Shown here: one piece after another, positions 1 to 11,854 of the stretch | How the letters are laid out: every line of letters starts with the position of its first letter | How positions within the stretch are numbered: position 1 is the first letter of the stretch | Source: Haemonchus contortus | Taxonomy: Eukaryota; Nematoda; Chromadorea; Rhabditida; Trichostrongylidae | NCBI GenBank assembly: GCA_000469685.2 | Contig: LS997565.1 | Coordinates: 9,616,505 to 9,680,504, forward strand | DNA: 64,000 bases | Direction: 5' to 3' | Notes under the pieces: generated by a model | What the model was told of the DNA's origin: nothing | Databases searched by the model: none | Seen by the model: only the letters and a program-made list of their open reading frames with translations | Made by a program: the position numbers and the translations under genes

Positions 1-1984
1 CACACGCGCGCACACACTCACACACACCACACACACGCGCACACACACCACACACACGCGCACATGCACACACACTCACACACACACGCGCGCACACACA
101 CACCACACACACGCGCACATGCACACACACTCACACACACCCGCGCACTCACACACACACATATATATATATATATATACTCACACACACACGCACATAC
201 ACACACCCACACACACCAGACTCACACACACACATACATACATACACAAAATCACGCACACACACGCGTGCATACACACACACTCACACACGCGCGCGCA
301 CACACACACACACGCCACACACGCGCACATACACACACCACACACACCACACACACGCGCACATACACATACACCACACACACGCGCACATGCACCCACA
401 CTCACACACCAGACTCACACACACACGCGCACACACACATACATACATACACAAAATCACGCACACACACGCGTGCATACACACACACTCACACACGCGC
501 GCGCACACACACACACACGCCACACACGCGCACATACACACACCACACACACCACACACACGCGCACATACACACACACCACACACACGCGCACATGCAC
601 ACACACTCACACACCAGACTCACACACACACGCGCACACACACATACATACATACACAAAATCACGCACACACACACGCGTGCATACACACACACTCACA
701 CACGCGCGCGCACACACACACACGCGCGCACACACACACCACACACACGCGCACATGCACACACACTCACACACACCCGCGCACTCACACACACACATAT
801 ATATATATATATACTCACACACACACGCACATACACACACCCACACACACCAGACTCACACACACACATACATACATACACAAAATCACGCACACACACG
901 CGTGCATACACACACACTCACACACGCGCGCGCACACACACACACGCCACACACGCGCACATACACACACCACACACACCACACACACGCGCACATACAC
1001 ATACACCACACACACGCGCACATGCACCCACACTCACACACCAGACTCACACACACACGCGCACACACACATACATACATGCACAAAATCACGCACACAC
1101 ACGCGTGCATACACACACACTCACACACGCGCGCGCACACACACACACGCCACACACGCGCACATACACACACCACACACACCACACACACGCGCACATA
1201 CACATACACCACACACACGCGCACATGCACCCACACTCACACACCAGACTCACACACACACGCGCACACACACATACATACATGCACAAAATCACGCACA
1301 CACACGCGTGCATACACACACACTCACACACGCGCGCGCACACACACACACGCCACACACGCGCACATACACACACCACACACACCACACACACGCGCAC
1401 ATACACATACACCACACACACGCGCACATGCACCCACACTCACACACCAGACTCACACACACACGCGCACACACACATACATACATCCACAAAATCACGC
1501 ACACACACGCGCGCATACACACACACCACACACACGCGCACATGCACACACACTCACACACCAGACTCACACACACACGCGCACATACACTCACACACAC
1601 GCACCCACACACACACGCGCACACACACACACTCACACACACATATATATATACACTCACACACACGCACATACACACACGCACATACACACACACCCAC
1701 ACACACTAGACTCACACACACACGCACACACACATACATACACACACAAAATCACGCACACACACACGCGTGCATACACACACCACACACACGCACACAT
1801 GCACACACACTCACACACGCACGCGCGCGCACACACGCGCGCACACACACACTCACACACACCACACACACGCGCACACACACCACACACACGCGCACAT
1901 GCACACACACTCACACACACACGCGCGCACACACACACCACACACACGCGCACATACACTCACACACACGCACCCACACACACA

Positions 1985-2023
<39 letters not shown>

Positions 2024-2073
2024 ACACATATATATATACACTCACACACACACACCACACACACCACACACAC

Positions 2074-2105
<32 letters not shown>

Positions 2106-2871
2106 TCACACACACGCGCACACACTCACACACACACCACACACAAGCGCACATGCACACAAACTCACACACACACGCGCGCACACACACGCGCACACAC
2201 ACACACTCACACACACCACACACACGCGCACACACACCACACACACGCGCACATGCACACACACTCACACACACACGCGCGCACACACACACACCACACA
2301 CACGCGCACATACACTCACACACACGCACCCACACACACACGCGCACACACACACACACTCACACACACATATATATATACACTCACACACACGCACATA
2401 CACACACACCCACACACACTAGACTCACACACACACGCACACACACATACATACACACACAAAATCACGCACACACACACGCGTGCATACACACACCACA
2501 CACACGCACACATGCACACACACTCACACACACACGCGCGCGCACACACACACTCACACACACCACACACACGCGCACATGCACATACACTCACACACAC
2601 CCGCGCACACATACACACATATATATATATATATACTCACACACACGCACATACACCCACACACACCAGACTCACACACACACATACATACACACACAAA
2701 ATCACGCACACACACACGCGTGCATACACACACCACACACACACGCGCGCGCACACACGCGCGCACACACACACTCACACACACCACACACACGCGCACA
2801 TACATACACATATATATACACTCACACACACACCACACACACCACACACAAGCGCACATGCACACACACTC

Positions 2872-2905
<34 letters not shown>

Positions 2906-3141
2906 TCACACACACGCGCGCACACACTCACACACACCACACACACACGCGCGCGCACACACACACACACTCACACACGCGCGCGCACACACTCACACAC
3001 ACCACACACACACACACGCACATACACATCCACACACACCAGACTCACACACACACATACATACATACACAAAATCACGCACACACACGCGTGCATACAC
3101 GCACACACTCACACACGCGCGCGCGCACACACACACGCCAC

Positions 3142-3196
<55 letters not shown>

Positions 3197-3898
3197 CACA
3201 TACATACATACACAAAATCACGCACACACACGCGTGCATACACGCACACACTCACACACGCGCGCGCACACACACACACGCCACACACGCGCACATACAC
3301 ACACACCACACACACGCGCACATGCACACACACTCACACACCAGACTCACACACACACGCGCACACACACATACATACATACACAAAATCACGCACACAC
3401 ACACGCGTGCATACACACACACTCACACACACGCGCGCGCACACACACACGCCACACACGCGCACATACACACACACCACACCCACGCGCACATACGCAC
3501 ACACTCACACACACACGCGCGCGCGCACACACACGCACACTCACACGCACACGCACACACACACACCACACACACCACACACACGCGCACATGCACACAC
3601 ACTCACACACACACGCGCGCGCACACACGCGCGCACACACACACACGCACACACACATACATACATACACAAAATCACGCACACACACGCGTGCATACAC
3701 GCACACACTCACACACGCGCGCGCACACACACACACGCCACACACGCGCACATACACACACCCACGCGCGCATACGCACACACTCACACACACACGCGCG
3801 CGCGCACACACACGCACACTCACACGCACACGCACACACACACCACACACACCACACACACGCGCACATGCACATACACTCACACACACACGCGCGCG

Positions 3899-3929
<31 letters not shown>

Positions 3930-4250
3930 TCACAAACACCACACACACGCGCACACACACCACACACACGCGCACATACACACATATATATATATACACT
4001 CACACACACACTCACACACACTACACGCACGCGCACATACACACACACTCACACACACCCGCACACACACACACAAACACACACACACAAACAGCACCTA
4101 CACGCAGACGCAGACACCGATACATACACTGCAGCGACGTACACACGCAATGCGCACACACTATACATACGTGCCAAATGGTCACAAACACCAACACACA
4201 CATACATCGATAAACGCGCGACGCACACACACGCATGCACTGCACTGGCC
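1..4250. repeat. CA/TG-rich satellite with 203-205 bp higher-order repeat
   Basis: Almost pure alternating purine-pyrimidine DNA (CACA, CGCG, CATA, TATA) on the plus strand. A non-CA anchor, ACAAAATCACGC, starts at 246, 451, 656, 880, 1083, 1286, 1489, 1746, 2459, 2696, 3069, 3212, 3383 and 3669. The spacing is 205, 205, 224, 203, 203, 203, then irregular. AT-dinucleotide tracts recur near 161, 797, 1645, 2029, 2370, 2621, 2812 and 3985. The first 1.5 kb is therefore a regular higher-order array and the rest is rearranged. Three plus-strand frames stay open for hundreds of codons (Thr-His-rich) only because this composition makes almost no stop codons. The array decays into ordinary sequence between about 4080 and 4260. 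Its left end lies outside the window. Confidence 0.95.
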
Positions 4251-4559
4251 AGTTATTCACAGTAGGACGCTGTGAAAGCATCAACAAGAATAAGAGTAAA
4301 ACTTAGTGAAGCGGAATGTCAACATCAGTTGCTTATTTGATGCTGAAAGTTAGGGCTTTTATTTTGGTTTCTCTCCGTCTTTAAGTTTAATGTGGCACAA
4401 ATTCTTATCAACAAGGCCAAGTTCGAAAAAGTGTACCCAACAAAAATATCAGGACAAGCTGTCTATAAGACAAAGTTTGTTGTACACCTTGCAGTCCGAT
4501 GCTACTCACAGATGAAGTTATACTCATGAAATGAGTAGGAATATGGAGGATATGGGTGG

Positions 4560-5330
4560 GTAAGCTTTCCCTTGAAAATCGCGTAGTGCTCGCTGTACTC
4601 GCACTCGCAGGGGTCTGGGATCTTCTCCCGAGTCCGGAATTTTCTCCCCGAAAGCGGCGTCGCGCACGTCGCACCCGCCCCGTATAGCAGGATTGCGATG
4701 GAAGATAGGAGCGCGCAATTTGTGAAGCAGGGGGTCCTTTAATTATTTGAATTGACTGGCCGCTCCCTTCAATTTCAATGCAAACGTGATTGTCGCTAAT
4801 ATAGGAGGAGTAATTCTAATCAATCAAAACTGATAAACATAAAAACAAGAAAGAGAAAGCAAAAAAAAACGATCAAAACTAATAAAAAAAGAAAGTCAAT
4901 CGACGAAAAATATTGCGTCCATTGGCGGGGAGGCCGACCGAGTACGGTAATTAAAGTTGGGACCGCGAGATAACTAAAACAGATTTATCGCCGCAAAGAG
5001 ATCGAGGGAAATCGGGGAGAAGTTCTGTCACCCTATTCACAGCCACGGAATAGTTGAAAAAGCTTTGCCGCATGAGGAAAAGCGAACTATCTTACATGCA
5101 TGGCACGAGAATCGAGATTCGGGTCGATATTCGCCCTATCTAACTGAGCGTTCCATCCTTCCGAGATCAGCTAATTGGTACCAGACTCGTTCAAGTGGAG
5201 AGCAACATTGACTTTTATATAGGCTGACCACAGCAATTCGTAGCATAGATCACCTACACATACAAAAGGCTACCACGATTCCGTATGGAAGTCAAGTGCG
5301 AGGCGCATCCCTCAGACGGGATTGATTAAG
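4560..5330 (+). repeat. Composite interspersed repeat, copy A (GC-rich head plus SINE-like tail)
   Basis: This stretch matches 23500-24260 in the same orientation and order. Shared landmarks are a GC-rich head (GGATTGCGA, GGAAGAT, GAGCGCGCAATTTGTGA), then CCTTTAATTATTTGAATTG, then TATAGGAGGAGT, an A-rich part, GAGTACGGTAATT, and a tail with TCGATATTCGCCC and GGTACCAGACTCG, ending near GGCGCATCCC. The tail also recurs at 17300-17520 and 31540-31790. Short minus-strand open frames in the head of both copies are shadows of the repeat. The copy ends about 50 bp before the start codon of the first lectin gene. Confidence 0.75.
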
Positions 5331-5384
5331 CATGAAGACTGTATCCTTCATCCTCATATTGAAATCGGATTTGATTCAGAGAAC

Positions 5385-6563
5385 ATGCTGTTATACATGT
5401 TGATTGCATTGATTCTCCCTTCAATAATGGTCGATGGATATCCTCACTATCTGGAGGATCAATACCGAGCGTGTTCGCCGTGGATCTACATTCCGCAATA
5501 CAAGAAATGCTACAAAGTAGGTGAAAAGGCTCACTAGTCGAAGTCTTGAACTCGATTCGATGATGCCTTTGTAGAAGTTCTGCGCCGAGAAACATTACAA
5601 TGATCATAAAAACCTATGCAAAGGATTAGGCGCACGAATGGCGAACATCTGCAGCCATGAAGAAAACCACGTTGTGGCACGTAAGTTTTCTCAATCTACC
5701 CTCAATGTTTCAGTTCTTCTATCACTCTAAATCAGTCTGAGTACCTTGGATTTCTCAGAAAAGCCTCTCTTTCTATGAAAAAAAAAACCCAGTTGCATAG
5801 CTAACTTTCGTTAGATTGATCTCCTCTTATTGTTAGACAAGAATTATGCAACATTCCCTATTATACACAGATGTGTTATCCATTGCTATTTGAGCCTGCC
5901 CCGTTTTTGGTATTCTGGAAAAGCAGCTATCTGTAAACAAGTCCAACTACTTGGCCCCTTGATTTGCGTGGACACTTTTGTATTATAGTCAATCAACTTG
6001 ATAATCAATCACCAAAGCCCTGATTGTGGCCAGTTACTGTTAGTAGAAGTATAATCAATGACTAAGGGATTGTTGCTCGTTATTTTCATGAAAATTCCTT
6101 TTCTCGTCCAGTTTTAGGTCTTCATCAGTGCTTATCATATTGGCTGCCATTTTCTCCTATTGCCTACAGTCTGCACACCACCTATATGCATTTCCATACA
6201 ATTTCAGTGCTCTCGCGTTTCCATAATCGACCTAATGGAGATTGGGGAACAAACGAACGCCCCACATTCATCGGACTGCATAATTATGGAGGTTGGACAT
6301 ATCAAGAAGGCATGGTCCAGTGCGGTTTCCGAGCCTGGAGTGCAAGATGGAATGAACCAAGCGGCTTCGCGGTCAATACAGCAGGGGTAATATTCCTTTC
6401 ACTTTTTCCCCTCATCGAAGATCTTTCATAATAGAACATTCAGTTTTATTCTTCCTACCGTGATATTTACGACGAATGGTCAGCCGATTATGCGCCATGG
6501 CAATACGGCAATGTGATGTGCGAAATTCCAGATTGTACCGTCGATAAGCTGGGAATATTATAA
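5385..6563 (+). CDS. Secreted C-type lectin domain protein (gene 1), four exons
   Basis: Exons by splice sites and phase: 5385-5516, 5575-5680, 6208-6386 and 6444-6563, stop TAA 6561-6563, 178 residues. The first exon gives a hydrophobic signal peptide (MLLYMLIALILPSI) and a Cys-Ser-Pro-Trp segment. The second gives KFC...LC...IC...EEN, typical of the start of a C-type lectin fold. The third has FIGL in place of the usual WIGL, then a Trp and NEPS where EPN would bind calcium. The last has W-6-x-W and C...C at the end of the fold. Calcium and sugar binding may be lost because EPN is altered. Known family role: extracellular recognition; in parasitic nematodes often secreted. Start chosen because the paralogue at 17899 begins with the same ATGCTGTTAT context after GATTCAGA. 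The exact ligand cannot be told. Confidence 0.88.
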
Positions 6564-6639
6564 CGTGTTAATTTTGTTGTCGGACTAACCTCTATGTTCC
6601 TATCAAACTTTGAGGTTATCCGATTGTTACTAGCTTCTC

Positions 6640-6645
6640 AATAAA
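6640..6645 (+). promoter_or_regulatory. Polyadenylation signal AATAAA of lectin gene 1
   Basis: Canonical AATAAA lies 77 bases after the stop codon at 6561-6563. The surrounding 3' sequence (GTTACTA..CTT, then AAGCTTTT and TTGAAATG) is also found after the second lectin gene, where the hexamer reads GATAAA. Confidence 0.7.
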
Positions 6646-6659
6646 GAAGCTTTTTTGAA

Positions 6660-8580
6660 ATGCTTTCTGTACGGCTGCTGTCCCTTTCTCCGTTGTCAAT
6701 GTTTTACGAAGTTTAAAGCTTTCATAGATGATGGGTTATTATAAGATTGTGTCGAATCCTTTCTATGACTCCGTCTAGTTGCAGGGTCGGTTGTTCTCGT
6801 GTTTTGTTGCCAATTTGTTTATCTATTTACTTCATAGACTGCCGTTACCTTTAACTTGATCTCGTCCCGTCATCTGTTCTTTGTGGTTGCATTTGTCGCT
6901 TTCCTTCCTCTTCGAAGCCTGCCGCCTATCTTGTCGCCCGATCCTCTGGCCTACGCAAAACGTACCAAAGCGCGCGAAGCTCACTCATCATCAGCTGGAT
7001 GGGGACTGTTTGCATGGCCACCTCTGTGTCCTCGTTCCTGATCCGGTCCATCCTAAGTTCATGGTCAACCTAGTATATAGTAGTACGGGGTGATCCAGTT
7101 ATCCATTTTACCTTGATTGAGGTGCACCCGCTCTCGCCCTACAAGAAAACTCGAGAAAATTCGAATGAAAGCCGAAAAAGCCGTTCCACGGTCGAGAAGA
7201 AGAGATTTGCTTTTTTGTCAAGTCAAAGCTTCCTCTGCTCGAAGTGGCTCCTCCTCTACTGTTGCGCCCTTTACAAACCTTAATGCTTGAACGAAGCTTT
7301 CTCTCAGAGGTTGCGCAGAGGTCATCATCGGTGTGGAGGGCGATGATCGACGAAGTTATGCGATGGGAAATCACCGTGCTTGACTCAGAAACATCCGCCC
7401 ATTGAAATGGGAAGGCAAGGGTGTGTATGAGCAGCGGATTCACCTCGTATCGCTGCGATTTGACTTTCCCACTCACTTGACTTGGTAATGCCAGTTACAT
7501 TTTTGAACGCCACCAGCATCAACCACACGCGTGTGCATCTTGAAGTCTCAAACCATAAGATACAACGATTGAATTAAGCCAAAAAAATTCACCACAACAA
7601 GATGGGCGCCTAAGGGAGGCTGTCGCAAGGGAAAATGGGGACATCGCCCTATGCCAGAAACAGTTATAGGAGGATCGACAAATGTGCAGACCATTCATAG
7701 AGACATTCGATAGAGTATATTGCTGATCTCATTTTCATGCTTTCTTACAACTGTTAGTAAGGACAAATGTTTCCAAAGTCGAGCCGGGTGCGCTTCGTTG
7801 CGCGCGTCTCTCGAAACTAGGTCACGCCGCAGCCGTCGCATTCGGCGAGTTCGCCCACGATACTTGACGGACGTCGCAGTTCCCAATAATGCACACGATT
7901 TGCGCTTGGTCCACGGCAGTCATCTTAAAGGGAAGATAACACGGACAAATGCAAATCATTTACTCCACTGACATCTGATAGTACTGTAATGTTACCTCGA
8001 GACCTCAGTGGGGTGGAGACCGCGGGAGAAGTGGGCGTGGTAACCTAATTTCGACAGACGCGCGGAACGGACTTAATTCCAAAATCTGTAACAGGCCTAC
8101 ATAAGATTGTTCGGTGAATTTTGTTCATTATAAGTTCCGGTACTCGTTTACTTACAACATTCGCAACAGTACTTTAGTACTCGTTAACTTACTCATCATG
8201 ATGTCAAATTACTGGTTAGTTTACATTTGGTTCATACTTTTTGGTTTCACGCAGCCGCAAGCAGAACTTGGGCATTGCAGATACAAATGCATACCCAACA
8301 TACATTTTCACCTAGAGGGTGGTTATTGATTACCTACTAAAACTCACATATCAAGAGAGAATCTGATTTTTCTTCATGAAAATGCCTCACCGCAACAACC
8401 GGGTATCACAGAAATACGATGTATGTATGGATGTATAGGTTTGCCGTTGTGAACCATGGTTCCCTTATAGATCCTCCACTACACGAACACGCTTCACGTG
8501 GAAACAACAAATGACTGGAGTAAACAAAACAAAGCAATGCAGGCAGCAATAAAAATCAATTAGCGAGGAGGCGTTTACGA
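6660..8580. other. Intergenic, no supported gene
   Basis: Between lectin gene 1 and the Penelope-like element I see only short open frames without splice context or recognisable domains. A plus-strand frame at 6856-7041 is hydrophobic at its start but shows no family. 7790-7870 is a CG-rich patch. Nothing else can be supported. Confidence 0.5.
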
Positions 8581-8590
8581 TCATTGCAGT

Positions 8591-8947
8591 TTGAAGCCTA
8601 GAGAGCTAAAGAGATCTACATCATGTGGATCAGTGAAAGTACGGCAGTTCGCAGACAGACATCCTGTTTTCAACCTCACTCCTTCACAAAGGCGAGGCTT
8701 CAAAGAATTACGGAATCGAATAGAGGCCGGGGAGATACGCTTGTCTGTCAGTGATAAGGGGGGAGAGTTTGTGGTTATCCCACAAGTTCTTGATAAGGCT
8801 ATAACACATCTACATCTACAGGACACAACACTATATTGCAGATCAACAAAAAAAGAGTATACTAAACAGTACAGAAAACTGAACAAGGTTTGGTGTAGCG
8901 TGGCGAAGGTCGCTACAGAACTCTACGATCAACCGCCTGAAGAGTGA
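8591..8947 (+). pseudogene. N-terminal part of Penelope-like polyprotein
   Basis: 118 codons ending at a stop in the frame next to the main RT frame. It contains SDKGGEFVVI followed by Asp-Thr-Thr-Leu-Tyr, matching the conserved DKGG...D..FY segment that lies before the RT core in Penelope-like elements (recalled family knowledge). The frame terminates just before the TLIKTHK segment, which is read in the next frame from about 8949. A single base gain or loss near 8930-8946 would explain the break. No start context is convincing, so the true N-terminus lies upstream and is lost. Confidence 0.75.
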
Positions 8948-9029
8948 TCTGCCGCTGTGTCCTGTACTGTACACCCTTATCAAAACCCACAAGCTTACCG
9001 ATGCAGACCTAAGCTCTCACGACCCAGCA

Positions 9030-10481
9030 GTGTTCAAGGTCAGACCCATCATCAGCAGCGTCGGGGGACCCACAGACAAAATCTCATGGTTTCTCAATAC
9101 CATAGTCCGCCAAGTTCTTCAATACATACCTGCCCACCTGACAAATACGAATATGCTGCTCGAGCAACTATCGAATGTAGACCTCCAAGAGAACGTGGTG
9201 ATTGAATCATTCGATGTTACGTCTTTGTACACGAATGTATCGAATGAAGCTGCCTTGGAGGCAACGTTCGAATTGCTGAGTGATCACGAAAGCTCTCTCA
9301 ATTTGTACGGTTTCTCTATCGCAAACATCATGACCGTTCTAAAAGAGTGCTTGAATTGCTCGTTTTTCAGGTGGTCGGGTGACTACTATAGACAAATGAG
9401 GGGTTTGGCTATGGGCCAACGGCTGGCACCTGTGCTGGCAATAGCATATATGTCAAAAATTGAGAAACCTATACTAGACCGCAGACCAGTTCTCTATAGT
9501 CGCTATAGTGACGACTGCCTAATCATATGTCCCACTCAAGAAGAGATGGACATATGCTTTGACATCCTTAACAATAGGGCAGATCAAATCAAATTTACAC
9601 GGGAAAGGCCTAGAGAGAACTGGTTACCATTTCTCAATATCCAGGTTCAGCTAGCGAGGGGAACAGTGCGGACCAAATGGTACAGGAAGCCTAGCTGTAA
9701 GAATATTCTCATTCATTACTGCTCGGCCCACCCCATAAGAACAAAACAATCTGTCATCAGCAATATGTTCAGAGTTGCCAGTAAAGTCTCCTCTGATACG
9801 GATCTCAAGACAGAATCGCTGGACACAGCTCGAAGGATTGCGGTCTCTAATGGGTATCCTAACCGCTGCAAAGGGTCACAACGTGGGGGACATTTCCCAC
9901 CTCGTAGAATTTATGAACGAGCACCGGTCAATAAGGTGACGTTTTGCCTACCGTTCATTTCCGACGAAATGAGCAGAGCAATTCGTGCATGTATGACTAG
10001 GTGTGATCTGAAGGAAGAGGTCATGGTTGTGGAAATACCCCCCAGAAAACTTTGTCGACAACTGGTCCGCAATCGCCTATACGACATCTTGTGTGACACA
10101 CCAGATTGCCTTGTGTGTCCTTCCAATCGACAGGGTGATTGCATGAGAACAGGAGTGATTTACGAAATTTGTTGCCAGGCCTGTGGTGCTGAATATATTG
10201 GTGAAACAGGGCGCCCCCTTCGTACTCGAATTAAAGAACACCTGGAGGGGCTAAGAAAGTCTCGCACCCAAACACCACTGGGAATGCATCGAGTTGTGTG
10301 CCACGATGGTAACGAACTAACAATTTCAGTAACCGTCTTGGCCCTAGAAACGGAGACTACCGCGCGGAAAGCACTTGAGGCGTGTTGGATTGCAGCTAGA
10401 GACCCACAAATTAACAGGAAGGAAGAGCGTACGGCCGTAACCCGTGACCTCGCGCCCTTTCTCGACCTCTGCGAATTTTGA
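9030..10481 (+). CDS. Reverse transcriptase / GIY-YIG endonuclease of Penelope-like element
   Basis: The frame is open from about 8949; the coordinate given starts at the GTG at 9030 and ends with TGA. Read from 9030, 483 codons. RT signs in order: RPIISS, SFDVTSLYTNV (motif A), RGLAMGQRLAPVLA (motif B), RYSDD (motif C, catalytic Asp pair about residues 161-162), LPFLNIQ and the YRKP thumb segment. A cysteine-rich linker (CDTPDC, CPS) leads into GVIYEICCQACGAEYIGETG, a GIY-YIG core around residues 376-391, with the following RTRIKEH and a later EACWI...P.IN that would supply the catalytic Glu. These are the hallmarks of endonuclease-bearing Penelope-like elements. The product would copy element RNA and nick target DNA in the nucleus. 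The upstream N-terminal part is out of frame, so autonomous activity is doubtful. Confidence 0.88.
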   Translation: MFKVRPIISSVGGPTDKISWFLNTIVRQVLQYIPAHLTNTNMLLEQLSNVDLQENVVIESFDVTSLYTNVSNEAALEATFELLSDHESSLNLYGFSIANIMTVLKECLNCSFFRWSGDYYRQMRGLAMGQRLAPVLAIAYMSKIEKPILDRRPVLYSRYSDDCLIICPTQEEMDICFDILNNRADQIKFTRERPRENWLPFLNIQVQLARGTVRTKWYRKPSCKNILIHYCSAHPIRTKQSVISNMFRVASKVSSDTDLKTESLDTARRIAVSNGYPNRCKGSQRGGHFPPRRIYERAPVNKVTFCLPFISDEMSRAIRACMTRCDLKEEVMVVEIPPRKLCRQLVRNRLYDILCDTPDCLVCPSNRQGDCMRTGVIYEICCQACGAEYIGETGRPLRTRIKEHLEGLRKSRTQTPLGMHRVVCHDGNELTISVTVLALETETTARKALEACWIAARDPQINRKEERTAVTRDLAPFLDLCEF

Positions 10482-10680
10482 GATTACGGTGAGGTCAGAA
10501 AGGAGGAAGGCTTGCTCATTGTACGCATTCTGTAAACACCGTGTGGTCGATCTAACGCTTCGGCGATTTAGATCAAGGTAAGCCTCTTGTATACCGGGTT
10601 CGGGGGTCTCTAGTCTAAAGAACTGTCTTTGGTTTATCTCGCATTATTGTAGAGTCAGTCTCAATGGTTTTTCGACTTTT

Positions 10681-10721
10681 TAGGCTCTGACGAAGGCGAA
10701 CTCGCCGAAACGTTAGCCCTA
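10681..10721 (+). ncRNA. Hammerhead-ribozyme-like motif at 3' end of Penelope-like element
   Basis: About 200 bases after the RT stop the sequence shows the hammerhead core in type I order: TAGGCT (10681-10686), CTGACGA (10687-10693), A, GGCG-AACT-CGCC hairpin (10695-10706), GAAA (10707-10710), CGTT, then AGCCCTA (10715-10721). TAGGCT can pair with AGCCCTA (one bulged base) as stem I. Stem III is only the self-complementary ACGT, the minimal form said to work as a dimer. Departure: an extra A lies between CTGACGA and stem II. Hammerheads of this minimal type have been reported in Penelope-like elements (recalled). Self-cleavage is not shown by sequence alone. Confidence 0.5.
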
Positions 10722-10739
10722 TAAAGTTTAGAATCTTGG

Positions 10740-11850
10740 AGAGGCTGAAGCAAATAAACATACATATCAGTGAACGTGAGAATTTGTGGGAAGTTCCACT
10801 TGATTTGTATTGGGGATCTGTGATCTGCTTTATATACTTAATAGCACAGTTCACGATAATTTTGATGTACCCTTTTAATATTGAAAAGTGGAAGTGTTTA
10901 TGTAGAGCAGTGCATCGGTGGCGGAGAAAACGAGAAAATCTGCCTACTTCGCAAAAGCGAGGCTCACTAAAAAGTAGTGGTATTAGGAGTTGTACAAGAT
11001 TATCATGATGGGAATGGCATGGAATGGGTATTTGGACGAGATCTCAGTTGTTGCAATTGGGCAGAGAGCTGACCGCATCAAGACAAATTGTCGAAAACTC
11101 TCTTCTACTGTCGCCGTGGGTCACGACGAGTTGTTTGGGCCTCCGACGTAGGAGTCTCTCGAGATAAATAGTAATGAAATAATTGGTGAACATAAACCGC
11201 ATTTCATACTGACACATGATGAATTTGTGCAAACTACTTTTTATGCATCGCATCAACAATTTGATGTCACGGTCATCTGATATAACCACTCTCCTGCACT
11301 GATCGTAGCTCAAAGATACTTCGGCTACTCATGAACGGCGGCACTTAGAGTTTCTTGGTACTTTGGTCCGGCCATTTTCCAGCAATTCTTCAGAAGCATC
11401 AATCAGCATCAGGGGCCCATTGAATTGCCGGACGAAAAAATCGTTAGCCAATAGGAACATCTTCTCAGCACTAGTCTCGATTTGTAACCATTCGTGGGCG
11501 AGCACGTAAGCATTTCCAAATCGTATTCCTAGTACTAGTCGGTTCGACCGGCTAACGCCGGGCTTCCCTCCTTCTTCGGCAAAGTTGTAGTAATCGACTA
11601 ACTCCTTTTAGAACGAATTATACTTTTCAGTACATGAATTTTGACCAGGTTCAACAGAGCAGTGCAAATGGTATTCAGTGTAAGTTTGTGCTTACGACTC
11701 TAGTTGGGAGTCTCGATCTCTTGCTCTCTTTCTTGGGAATAAATACCAAATGAAGACTAAACTGTCGGGCAAACAAAGTCGTTGACGGCACTCACTAATG
11801 TTTCGTATGATGATAACACCATTATCAGATGTATCAATGGACCTTTTTCT
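10740..11850. other. Intergenic, dispersed motif only
   Basis: No gene supported. GCACAGTTCACGATAATTTT at about 10844-10864 is one of seven copies of a short dispersed motif found in the window. CCTAGTACTAG-CGGTTCGACC near 11529 resembles a stretch near 26190, probably another interspersed repeat. Confidence 0.5.
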
Positions 11851-11854
11851 TTTC

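Larger units (their letters stand above)
8591..10726 (+). mobile_element. Penelope-like retroelement (RT plus GIY-YIG), 5' truncated, one frameshift
   Basis: Two consecutive coding parts in the same orientation (8591-8947 and about 8949-10481) carry the N-terminal, reverse transcriptase and GIY-YIG endonuclease regions of a Penelope-like element. A hammerhead-like motif follows at 10681-10721. No terminal repeat or target-site duplication could be identified, and no upstream hammerhead copy is visible, so the 5' end is probably missing. Only one frame shift breaks the coding region, which suggests a fairly recent insertion. Element limits are approximate. Confidence 0.85.

Noticed and set aside
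64..4275. Open frames of 1403, 831 and 767 codons on the plus strand and many minus-strand frames
   Set aside because: All are His-Thr or Val-Cys repeats caused by alternating CA/TG DNA that contains almost no stop codons.
4408..4718. Minus-strand frames beginning with MRAPIF and similar
   Set aside because: Same frame start recurs in the second copy of the interspersed repeat near 23604; it is a repeat shadow with no gene context.
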